A program made the position numbers and the translations under genes. Below, in pieces: positions 39,772-51,000 of a DNA stretch of 64,000 nt; position 1 is the first letter of the stretch; each line of letters opens with the position of its first letter. Below the pieces are notes generated by a model, which saw only the letters and a list, made by a program, of their open reading frames with translations, was not told the origin of the DNA and did not search any database. The stretch is from Oreocharis arfaki (lineage: Eukaryota > Chordata > Aves > Passeriformes > Paramythiidae). The DNA is taken from positions 874,542-938,541 of the forward strand of contig VZRR01013406.1 in the NCBI GenBank assembly GCA_013398015.1, given 5' to 3'.

Positions 39772-39840
39772 AAAATCCAGGCAGTTGTAGCATGCAAAAG
39801 CCAAGGCTTTTACAATATGCATGCTATCCATGATATTTTC
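39772..39840 (-). other. Candidate internal exon (69 bp), minus strand
   Basis: On the minus strand a strong acceptor (ATCTTTCCTTTTTCCAG) precedes 69 bp that read as 23 complete codons and then meet TTT|GTAAGT, a donor consensus on the intron side. Phase is 0 at both ends. The peptide includes MDSMHIVKALAFACYNCLDF, hydrophobic and Cys-containing, and not recognised. It could follow the 72-bp candidate at 46148 and precede the one at 27941 in the same frame. The exon side of the donor (TTT) is poor, and chance is a serious alternative. Confidence 0.25.
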
Positions 39841-41398
39841 CTGGAAAAAGGAAAGATTATTTTATACCACATAAATGTTATTAATATGTCTTCTATAACA
39901 AGTTGACTGCCCTTCTACTTCCACTTTCCAGAAGAGAAATTAAAAACACTTAAAAAGCTTTACATTACCTGCAGATCTGAACTAAAATGTGTATACAAAC
40001 ACAATTTTGTTTTTATGGGAAAGCCTTTTACATGGAAAGCTGGTGTGCTGGGATTAGTTTCTGTAGGAAGTGACTTTGGGTGCAATCTTTCCAGTACTCT
40101 AAGTACAGTGCGCAACAGCTTTGTCAGACTCTTCCTGAACCTAAAAAAGGCTCATAGGTAGCTCTTGATTTCCAGCCATGTGTTGACCCAGTAAATCCAT
40201 TCCAGAGGTAACTTTCAGAATGGGTTTCTTCCAGGTAAATTAAAAGCAGATTACTGCACTTGAGATAAGTCCGGTGATGCTGCTTTTGGCTTCCTGATGA
40301 ATGTAATACAAAACTTCCCCTTGAAATCCTTTTTTGCCTGACAAAGACACACCTGTACAGTTAAAAAATATCCATGGAATAATTCTTGAAGGCAAACATC
40401 ATAGGGGAATAAATGTTGTTTGAACAAAAATACTGAAATATTCAAGTTAGCATTTAGAGATAATATTTTTCATTATTTATCCAGTTCAAGTTGCTATTTT
40501 TGACACTCTCTTTGAAAAATTATTTACTGAAGCATCATTCCCTGATGCCATGAGTGGGAGCCATTAAACTGTTGTCCTTTAACAAAGGGGCTTTGGTGGG
40601 AGCTTGCCTGTGGGATTTTTCTCTCCATTTTTATGACCTGATTAGAAGGGAGCTTAGTTTGGTTTTTCGATATCTGCCCATATTTCATTCCTACATTATT
40701 GTTTGGCTTTTGGTTCAAGGGCCTTATGTCCTCTGCATATGACTATTTCTGGCAAATAGCTGCCTCAGTGTCTTAGAATTATTGCCTAAAACTTAGGTAC
40801 TGCTGTAATGGATTAAACAGGTCATTCATCTAAGCAGGTCAGATCTGTTGGTCTCATACTAATATTGCTGAAGGAAGTCAGTGCTCAGAATTCAAACATC
40901 TCTGAATTCAAGTGCATCATGACTGATGTTTTGCATAACAAAAGAAAACAAAGAGCTTTAAACTATTGCCCTTCAGACTCAGGATTAACCATCAAAAACA
41001 TTTTTCTCAAATTAACCCTGTAAAGCAGTGAGGCCCTGTGGAATGTGCATTCATTTTTTTGAGGGTTACTTCTTTACTACTTTTTCTGGTAATGAAGTTC
41101 AAGGCACAAATGCAGATGTGTCTTCAAGATGCACCAGAGCATCCAGGGAATAGCTAGAAGAGGATACACACTTATTTGTTACATTTTACAAAAGAACAGA
41201 ATAAGAGAAAGGCAAAACTACAGGAAAGCAATCTCAGAACATTCTGTTCCATGTAAATTTGAGAAAATAATTTTGATTCATTTTTTTTTATACGTTCCTT
41301 TAATACTGTCTTTATTTTTTTTGATCCAAAAGAGGTGGGATAGTGCCTATCTAAATTAGCCGCTGATATATTTGGCATCCAAACAAATAAAAAGCTGA

Positions 41399-41431
41399 AA
41401 ATAAACAAACCCAAAACCAAACAACACCAAA
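41399..41431. repeat. A/C-rich low-complexity tract
   Basis: AAATAAACAAACCCAAAACC-type sequence, similar to the other A/C-rich tracts in the window. Confidence 0.75.
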
Positions 41432-42378
41432 TGTGTTGCACATTGTACTGAGACACTCTGCAGTCATGACTCTTGACTTATGGCCAAAACCTTATCATTG
41501 AAAACAGTCCAACATAACATGATGCAGCATATTCAGAACTTTTATTTTTTTTTCTCATTGCCAGACTAACTGTTGAATACCAAAAAACAGTTATCAGTAA
41601 TTAACAGATGATGCTTCTAGTTAAATTTGCTACAGTGTTTGTTGTGCATTTTATTCTTGTATTATCAGTGGATGTTTGGACTACAGGCCTTCACACCCAG
41701 TGCACCTCTGCTCTTTGATGAACTGTGCCATTTTTAGGAAATTATTTTTAAAGTTGTGGTGGCTTATCATCCTTTTTGGAGGGAAAAGATTCACTGGAAG
41801 CAAAGATAATTCAAGGTTTATTACACATTCGGGAAACAAACTGCACCCTGCCTCTGTCAGTCTCCCCATATCTCTGTTTCGCACACACCTGATCCATTTA
41901 CACTCAAAACATGACAAACAAGCCATGGATATGATTGCAACAAGGAAAAAAAATATATTCTAATAAAGTGCTATCATATTCCCACTGAAGCAGTGAAGAG
42001 ACGCCCAGTGGCATCAATACAAATTGAGCTGGATCCCCAGAAACCTCTTCTTCCCTTCATGCAGTCTCAGCAAAAAATGATGTGGCGTATCTGCAGTTTA
42101 GATGCAGAAGAATAAAAAATTGACCATATATTTGAAGACATAATAGATACCTGATAAAGGCTTCACTTTTAAAAGTCTCTGATCTTCAGCCTTCTTGTTA
42201 AAAAAAGGATTATTTATCCTTCTATTTCTTCTTTTATGAATAGAATCTTGGAAAAGTGATGTAGATCACTGAAGTTACCAGTTTGGTCATCTCTACCTTA
42301 TATTTTTATCTGAGAGTAACTACACCACCAGGTAAGCAGGGATAGAGCCAGTTATGCCAACAGTAGCAGATACTCTTT

Positions 42379-42437
42379 TTTAGTTTATTTAGATTATTTA
42401 GTTTATTTAGTTTATTTAGTTTATTTAGTTTACTTAG
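42379..42437. repeat. TTTATTTAG nonamer minisatellite
   Basis: About six tandem copies of the 9-bp unit TTTATTTAG. The first copies are imperfect (GATTATTTAG) and the last reads TTTACTTAG. Confidence 0.93.
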
Positions 42438-44389
42438 ATCTCTTTTTCTGCCTTGATAATAAAGAAGAAAGTGCTTCTCCTGGTAAATGACAGAAACTCA
42501 TACTTTAGTTCAGTGTGGCCACTTACTGTTGCATTACTACTACCAGTTTGGCCTAGCTGATTTTGCTTCTACTGTTTTTACACAAGTCTTGATGTATATC
42601 TAGAGAATTAAGGTGTACTGATTTATCCACAGGAATTGTGGATATATCAGAAAGCCTAAGAAATTTGCTCTGTTATATTTTACAGCACTTTGCAAAGGGC
42701 AAGATAATTTTGCGCATTTTAATTCTGAGTTTTCTGAAAATGTTGGGCACTCTTCTGGAGACTTTCTTCTCAGTTGTCTATTGTGAGAGCTAAAAGGCCT
42801 TCAGTGTATCTTAGAAAAAAAGAAGAGCACATGTGAAAATATTTTGAAGTTGTTTGACCTTTCCCTTAGAGCAAAATAAGGATAAATGTTTGTCTATTCC
42901 TTCATGTTGTTCATCTTCCTTCTCAATTCTTTCTTCCCCCCTCTCCACCATATTTCCATAGTTTCTCACATTTATTCCTGAAGATATTAATTTATATACT
43001 CCTTGCCACCTACTTTCAGAAAATACCTGCAAAAGACTAGGTTCCTGTATGTTTCCATGTCCTAATCATTAATTTCAGCAAAATATGACCTGCAGCTTGA
43101 CTCTTCCACACAGCTCACAACATGTTTTTTTTATAAATTTGGAACAACTTCCAGCAAGCAAAAGTACATGCCTCATAAGCTATATTAGTCATACAGAGCC
43201 TTGTCTGTGGAATACCTTCAACAATTTGTCAAGCTATTTATCTAGGTAAGATCAACCAGCGCAGCATTGCACACTGACACTGATATAATTGCCTGAATTT
43301 GAAAGTTAGGATCCACTTTTTTTATTTACAAACACACTGTATATAAAATAAGGAATGAATAAAAGGTATATAATACAAAAAATACCTATGGTTAGTGCAG
43401 CCATTGAATGATGGCCACATGCACTAGGACATGAAGCTCTCTAGGCTTGATGGTGGCATAGGACACCAAAATATCACAGATTTTCTTTTTTCAAATACAT
43501 TTGTATCAATAAATGCAATACTGTTGCTCTCATCCACGTGGTCTTTTTTTTTTGGAAGATAGTTGTTAAAGACATGCAAATCTTAAACTCGCTCTAATCA
43601 GTTCTCTTAACCACTAATTAAGGGAGGATTGCAATACACGCATAAACACTAAATATGCAAATTATCCTAAGTTTTCTTCATTATAATGGGAAATTTGGAA
43701 CAGAGCAATTCAGATTCATTTACAGATATAGCATCAAAAATATTTCTTCCTTTGATGGTAGCAACAGTACACAGCGTCACTTCAGGCCTTGATTAGAGCT
43801 CATCTTATTAAACGAAGTACAGAACAGAAAACATGAAACATCTATTGCAAAGACCTGCTAGTTTATAAACTAAAGAACAGATCCTTGAGGAAGAAAAACT
43901 TTCACTTCCATTGAAACAGATGTGACTTGTGGATGCTACAACAATTTTCTCATATTACAATGAGCTCCTTTTCATTAAAATGACTGTGCAGCAACAAAGT
44001 ATAAGCTAATTTTCTGAGCATTCATTTTAAACATTTTTGTAGTAAAATACAAGGAGGCTAGTTTTCAATCTATTCCATGCAATTCATGTAGTAGGCTGAC
44101 ACTACCTGTGAATATTGCAGTAGCAGCATCTGTAGGGTGGGGATTCCTTGCTGATGTCTTCCACAGACTGACAGATGCTTATTATTTCCATCACATCAGT
44201 TATTAACATTTCAGAAGAACTGTGATTTAGCTATATGATACGTTGAAGGAAGAATAGAAGTTTTATCCCTCTACAGTGTCACACACCAGTAGTTTCCAAG
44301 AGAAGCAATCCACTATTGATCTAAGGAAAGTCTTCTTTGCGAGGAACATTTTATTTTCTCACAAATAGCAGAGGTAGATAGAACTCCTC

Positions 44390-44441
44390 CATCCATCTAT
44401 CTATCTATCTGCCTATCTATCTATCTATCCATCTATCTATC
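44390..44441. repeat. (ATCT)n tetranucleotide microsatellite
   Basis: About 12 units of ATCT with CCAT and TGCC interruptions. Confidence 0.95.
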
Positions 44442-46147
44442 ACATACCTTCTTAGAATAGTCATTAGCTTTTGTGTTATTAGATTAGGTAAGAGGATTTT
44501 TAGTTATTTTTAGTGAACTTTGAATGACAATGCTTGTGCTTACAATTTTTTGTTTGTTTTATTGATTTAATGTATTTGAAACAGACTAGGATATAAAATA
44601 ACATCCATGCACATACCTTGTACTTTGCAAAATATGTGAACGCTCATTTTTTCCCATACTGACATTCTGATTTGTCAAATAAGATCCCTATTTGGCTTTA
44701 AAGAAATAATTGCGTTATAAAAATCAGTTTGGAGAACTGTTCTGTTAAATAACAAGTCTTACTACATTTATGTACATTTAGCAGTGAATATTTTACACCC
44801 ACATACCTACAAAAATGCATAACTCAAATTTTGCTAAAAATTCTGACTGAAATTTGAAAGGCAGAACAGGCTCAATATTTTTGGTTTCCCTCACCATTTT
44901 ACTAGCTGTACTAATCTAACTTCTGTGGATGAAGTGAAAAAATAAATAGTTATGGAGTCAGGTCTACAAAAAGAAAAGAATAAAACCAAAACATAGTTGT
45001 AAACTGATCTTTATAACAAAATATTCTCTCACATGAAACATACCAGAATCGGCAAGAATTTTATTTTCTGTAGTTCTCCATATTGACAATGTTCACTATG
45101 AACAGTGAGCACTGCTCTGCACTTCTGCAAAATCATTCAGTATTTTCTGCAGAAGTTTAGAAGGAATAAAAAAGAAATTCCAAATTGCAAAGAAGAACAC
45201 TGTTGAACTAAAAAATTCTGGGGTATAAAACTTGGAATTTTTCTGATTTAAAAAATTCCAAAATCTTTTGATAGCTGGCTAGTATTTGGGTGATATCTTA
45301 TCTTTTCAGAGGCCTGTCGTCTCAGGTTATCCATCACAACAATGTAGCTCGTACTGGCTTTTCACAAAAGCCTCCAAATACGATTGTTCTATGGACTAAA
45401 CCAACAGCAAATGAGCGCAAAATGAAACTGGAAATTTAGTCACCAAAATTAATCATTCATAAATCAGACAGAACACAGATGCTATTTCTTTTCAATATGC
45501 TTAGAAATAAATTTTAAGAATCAGTGGTTTTTGACAGACCAGACTTCTTTGTCACAATAAACAAGTCTCTGGCATATGACATTGTCACAAGACCTTGAAC
45601 AACCTCTTGAGAAACCATGCCCACTCCAACAATAAGAAAAGTTCAAATAGCAAGTCAACTTGTTTGCCAGACATAAATACTGTCATTCCTGTGCTGAATT
45701 TTCTAACCAACACACTTTCTTCATCTGTTTGTGGGTTATATTTACAGTTACAAAATACCATTGTTCCTGCACCTACATGAGCTTCAGCACTAGGGGGAAC
45801 AGCCATGAACAGGACCAATCCTTTGCATAATAGTTCCAAATTATCTATGTGTATCAATCTCACCCTTACTTAACTCAGAGGTGAATCACTTCTGTTTTAA
45901 CTAATCAGTACATTTTACTGAAATATTAAAAGTTTAAGTTAAATCTGATTGTGCATCCAAAGTATATATTTTTTTTAAGTAGTCTGAGGAAAATAATACA
46001 GTTAATCTTATCAGTAAAATCTTAAACTGCAAATCTTTGATTCAAATGAAACAAAATAGTGCTGACAAAAAAATGGAAATGCAACTTTTGAAGGCTTTTT
46101 GTTTAGGTTGTTCAGGTGTTTTTTTCAGGATGCCTAAGTTTTTTTAC

Positions 46148-46219
46148 CTTTGCTGCGTGTAGATTCTGTCTTAGACTGCAGAATTCATTAATGGCACTTG
46201 TAATCCTCTGACTGCCTTT
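46148..46219 (-). other. Candidate internal exon (72 bp), minus strand
   Basis: On the minus strand GCAGTGTTTTCAG precedes 72 bp that read as 24 complete codons and then AAG|GTAAAA. Phase is 0 at both ends. The peptide includes RITSAINEFCSLRQNLHAAK, which looks helical. I do not recognise it. Upstream on the same strand a weaker 38-bp candidate (46346-46383, ending GAG|GTGTGT) would join it in frame. The donor lacks G at position 5. Treat as a candidate only. Confidence 0.22.
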
Positions 46220-47770
46220 CTGAAAACACTGCATTTGCAAGAAACTTCACTGCTCACTATCTACCTATGGGTGCATTTACACTACATTTCAGCTCAGGTC
46301 AGAAGCATCCTCCTAATGTGTAGCTCCCAAATGTCCCCACTTGACACACCTCAGTTGACATTTCAATGCACATACTGGATTTACTTCCTGTGAAACTAAA
46401 CATGGAGATTCTCTCCAGGAGCACAACAAATGGGCTACAGCCACTAAAATCACTTGTCTGCAGGACCAGTCTAAACTAAATTCAAAGTACACCCTCTAGA
46501 GGGGCCTACTGTTGGTATTCCACTTCACATATCTGCCTCTGCTGAGGTGCAGTGCTGGCTACTCTATGGCCCTGAAGAATTTATTTAGGGCCTGCTGTGT
46601 CATTTTGAAGCTAGGGAGAGCAAAACCCAAAGTATGAACAGTTTTCTCCCCACTAGATCGACAGATTATGAAAGTGAGGCTGATGTTCTGCCCATCCAGC
46701 CAATCTTCTTAATTACATTAATTTTAATTAAATGACAATTTAGGACACTTTCTTTTTCTATTTCTGTTTCTTATCTACCTTTTAACTTTCTTGCTTGCCA
46801 ACTGCAGTGATGGGCAGTTCCCCTAAGCAACCTTTCAACTCCATGAGCTGCTGATTGATGGTGTTTTCAGTTCAAACACAGATGACCACAGCTTGAAAAA
46901 GAATTAATTGATAGATGCAAAAAAAAAGTGGCAATCAGATGAATGGATTATCATCCCTCTAAGAAAAAAATTTCTTTTGTCAAATGACACAAATAACACA
47001 ATGTCAAAATTATGAAGCTTATTTTTAAAATATCAGTTTCTCAAAACAAAAAAAAAAAATCAGTTTCTTTATTCATCCCTTGCATTTTTTCACCCACTAA
47101 GTAAATGTTAAACTATTTCAAGTCACAAGCTATTTTATTACAGCAATAGTAATCCATTAGATATCTTAATTCACAGAAAAATTTCTGAAGCCTTTGTTCA
47201 GGTTAACTCCTTCTAAGACTGAGGTGTCAGCAACATTGCCAAAATTGAAGTAAGCAATAGTGAAGAGAGTGACAATCCCAAATTAAAGATACTTGGATCA
47301 ACTAAAATAAGCCAAATATGGAGAAAAAAAAAATCCTTAAATATGTAACAAGGTCAGTGCCCCATTTAGTCACCTCTAAATCCCCAGGTGAAAGGATAGG
47401 AGAACCACTTCTGGGATCCAGGCCACTGGAGTAGGCTGGCCCTGTCCATACTGCCTGGTCTCTTCCTGGTTCGATGTGGTACTTCTGTGGTGCTGAAACT
47501 GAATTAGTACTTGTAGAGTGGGATGTCTATTTCCAAGTGCCATAGTAATTGGAGGAGTTTTTTTCAGCCCTTCAGAGTAGTATTTACAGTCAGATGTTCA
47601 TGCTTCATTTCATGTGTATGGCATAGGCACTGTGTATATACATGTGAGGACGTGGAAGTCTTGGCAGGGGGGAAAGGAGCAAATGGGGGCCCCCTTGGAT
47701 GGGGCCAAATGAGGTGCAATCATATGCTCATTTGTCCTGTAGGGATGAATACAGATGACAATGGAAGTTA

Positions 47771-47811
<41 letters not shown>

Positions 47812-48048
47812 CAACAGATGGAACTCCAGAGTAATTTTCTAATATAAATGATGGGGACAAGAAAATAAGTAGATTTTTAAATCAAATTTTCAATTGTATA
47901 TAAAAAATAATTATAGATATATGTAAGAACTGCCCCCATGCAGTGAAAAGAAATTTTAGTATGTGGCCTGGATGGTCCCTTCCAGCCCTGCCTTTCTCTG
48001 CTTCTGACAGTTTTTTTTTCCTTTTTCCCTGGTATCATCTCCTCTCAG
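46220..48048. other. Unique DNA, moderately GC-richer in places
   Basis: No supported gene. Positions 47937-47975 hold TGGTCCCTTCCAGCCCTGCC, faintly like a CR1 3' end, but too short to call. Confidence 0.4.
47782..47811. repeat. T30 homopolymer
   Basis: Thirty consecutive T, preceded by a further T/C-rich stretch and followed by CAACAG. It may be the reversed poly-A of a minus-strand retroposed sequence, but I recognise no such sequence next to it. Confidence 0.95.
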
Positions 48049-48097
48049 TGTTCATCTGTGCCCTGAGCCTGGCTTTCAAAGAGCATTATTTACTGAG
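48049..48097 (+). other. Candidate internal exon (49 bp), plus strand
   Basis: A long pyrimidine tract (48010-48048, ending ATCTCCTCTCAG) leads into 49 bp that end at GAG|GTGAGT, a near-consensus donor. Two of three frames are open, so no coding frame can be chosen. The signals at both ends are the best matched pair I found on the plus strand. It could be a non-coding RNA exon, an isolated small coding exon, or a decoy. Confidence 0.2.
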
Positions 48098-51000
48098 GTG
48101 AGTTCAACTAAAAGTTTGAATGGCATTTCAAAGGGATTCAAAGCAGTTACTGTTGAATGGCTTCAGGTGGATAGTTTCACCTAGTCAATAGTTTCAAGAA
48201 TAGTTTGTTTCTTTTCTCAAACCTTTTTACTTCTTCCCTCTCTTTCTGACTGACTTCCACTCACTACAGAAGTATAAAGAGACAACAGGTCTGAAAGGAG
48301 CACAGTGGGGAAAAGGGAGGGGTGTGGAGACAGAAAAAAGCAGGAATTCATAAGAAGTGGAAAAGTAATAATTACAATAAAATGTGGCAACAAGGTCCTT
48401 ATAGATACATCTACCCAGATAATACAAAATTTCAATAAGTACTAACTTTTATGTTACTTGAAAGGTGTTAATCCTTAGCCTTGGAGTAAAATGAGTAATT
48501 CTCACGTGACTGGAGTTTGCCTCAGAAAGTTTGTCCTTACTTATATTTTCCCGGCTTTGTAACTGATTGTAAAACAGTATGAGGTCACAGTAAATGATCA
48601 AATGTAGCCAGAGTAATTTTGAAGAGCATAAATCAGTGCATGGGTCTCGTCTATGAAGAAGATGATGATATGAACTTGAACTTTCACTGACATTTAAAAT
48701 TTGTAATGTATGGATTTAATAGTTGCTCACACATGTGATGAATCAGCATTAGCAGACACAATGGGTTTCTTACATCTGTTCCTATGCATCATTTAGCTAT
48801 CTATGATTAGCATTTGTGTTCAGGTTATAGCTGGCTAAATAAGAGATATCAATGTCCTTCATAGAGTTACAAAAGTAGTCTGGAATTTACTTGTCCCTTT
48901 CCTTTTGAAAGTATGTCTTAATCCTTCTGTTGTAATTAATATTTCAGAGTCAACTACTTATTTAAGAAAGACCTTTCAAAGTTTCAAGTTTTTTCTAACC
49001 ATTCTTTCACAAAACATTCAGGCCACTGGTTTTAAGTCTGTGTACCTTCTGAGGACAGAAGATACTAAAACATCTAACAGGGGCAATAGAGGAACTTTTA
49101 ACAGGTCCAGAAAAATCCACCAAGAATGTTTATGGTTATAAAATGCAGTTGGTTTTCATTTGCTATTTTGTTTTATTTTCCCTAAGTTGCAAGATTGCAA
49201 ACTACTGAACAGCAGCACATATAGAAATGTTCCTATTGTATTGCCATTCAATCAGGAAGAATAGCAGAGGCATAATAGTAAGGACCTAATATTGCTGCCT
49301 CTCTGCAGTTAATAACAGGGTTTGTACATGAAAAGCAGTCTGCACCATTTCTCTCAAAATCTCATAATACTTCAATATATTCTTAACATAGACTATTGAC
49401 ATACAATCCCTTTCTGGAATGTCTTAGCTGTAGATAATGAAGAAGAAAACCTGACTTTTTCAAAGAAAACTACTAAACCTGCCAAACCGAAGCATCCAAA
49501 GTTTTCCTCCTTCATTCAAAGCCCTTTTGAAGAGTCCAACCAATCCCCACACAAAAAACTCTTAGAGCCATTTTTGAGAGGCCTGATCATCATTTGTATT
49601 TTATACTCTGGGCTCATTTCAGAGTAGTCCAAAGGCAGACTTCAGGAACTAATGCTGGCTGGTGTAAAAGTCCTCCTGCGTGGGATGTGCAAATGACACT
49701 TCATAAGGTCAAGAACTGAGTGTCAGGTGGGAGGCACGGAGGATTAGGAGTTAACAAGTTTATGATATGAAGAATATGGATTGCAGCAACTTAACGTGGA
49801 TAAAGAATAAGAGCACATAACATATGCTACAGTAGCTACTGCTACAGTTCAGAGGAGTCTTCTAAATATCAAGATATAGGAGCAGTACCCTGGCCTGTGA
49901 CACTCCTTACTAATCATTAGGTTTTTCTACAGAGCTCTTAGTAAGCACCACTGAAGAACGACTCTACATAAAAAAAATACTGTGTTCACTGCAGTATTTG
50001 AAGTTGTTTGTTTCCACCGGCTTGTATTCAAATACCTGGATTAGCAGAGGAGGGTTCAGTAAGAAAATGTGGTTTTTAGCTTTAGAATGAACTTGCAGTT
50101 TAATGAAAAAAAAAAAAAACAGATTTTTTTTTTTTTAACCATGGCAGACAAAGTCATTTGTTAAGTGAAATTTGCACACCAAACATTTCTGAAAGTTCAG
50201 CACTTGACCTAATGCAGTGTTATTTAGGGAAATCACTGTTCCTTTACACATTGGGAAAGATATAATGAGAGTTAAAAATGCTTTGTTAAACAGCTTCCTT
50301 TCCTAAAGATTTGTCCTGTTCATCAAGTACTGCGTTGTTTGACATCCTCTACATATCCATTATTCTGTCATTGTTTTTCTTAACAGCTTTTAAATGTTGT
50401 TTCAGGACTGTTGTTTTACTGACAGAAATCCTTGAAACAGAATTGGTTTTCAATGCACTGCTAAAAGATGTTCATTCAAGGTGAACAACAGCTTGGATAA
50501 CTTCCCCTCTGGACTGACTGACAAGAATGCTGAAGAAAGGGTATGCTTTCAAGCTTACTGTTTCTCAGTCAAAAAGCTTGCCAGATCCAATAAATCTGCT
50601 TTTACGTCTAATTGTTCCTCACATCTTTGCTTTCTGTGCTAGAGAAGAAATTTTTGGAAAGCAAACTTGAGTTAAAAGCTGCATCAAGCTGGTCCACAGA
50701 CAAGGAGACATTTTTAAAGATGTCTCCTTGTTAGACTTCAGATTTAAAATAATTTGCCCACCATCAACAATGGTCCTGTGCTCTGCTTTCTAAGGTTGTG
50801 TCTCTCCGCTCCACATGACCTGCTTTCTTATGTGTGATTTATGAACAAATGGCATGAATCAAAAATGCCAAACTAGTGCGGGAGAGGTGGACCCAATGAC
50901 ACTTTTACCTTTCTCAGAATAAAACTCTCTTTTGTATAGCTGTATTGGTGAGTTTGAAATCCAGGTCTTTCCTTTCCACTCAGCTGTCAAAGTGCATACC

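Larger units (their letters stand above)
39841..46147. other. Unique AT-rich DNA with small repeats
   Basis: Holds the repeats at 41399, 42379 and 44390. No gene can be supported. A 92-codon minus-strand frame at 45585-45863 has natural composition but no splice partner and no recognisable domain. Confidence 0.5.

Noticed and set aside
45585..45863. 92-codon minus-strand frame with natural composition
   Set aside because: No donor, no recognisable domain, and AT-rich genomes give many such frames. Not enough to call a gene.
47937..47995. Possible CR1 3'-end remnant (TGGTCCCTTCCAGCCCTGCC)
   Set aside because: About 20 matching bases without the ATTCTRTG end or other CR1 sequence beside it.
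50440..50520. Acceptor-like CCCTTTCTTCAG on the minus strand with three open frames
   Set aside because: The only phase-compatible donor (GCA|GTGCAT) is too weak.
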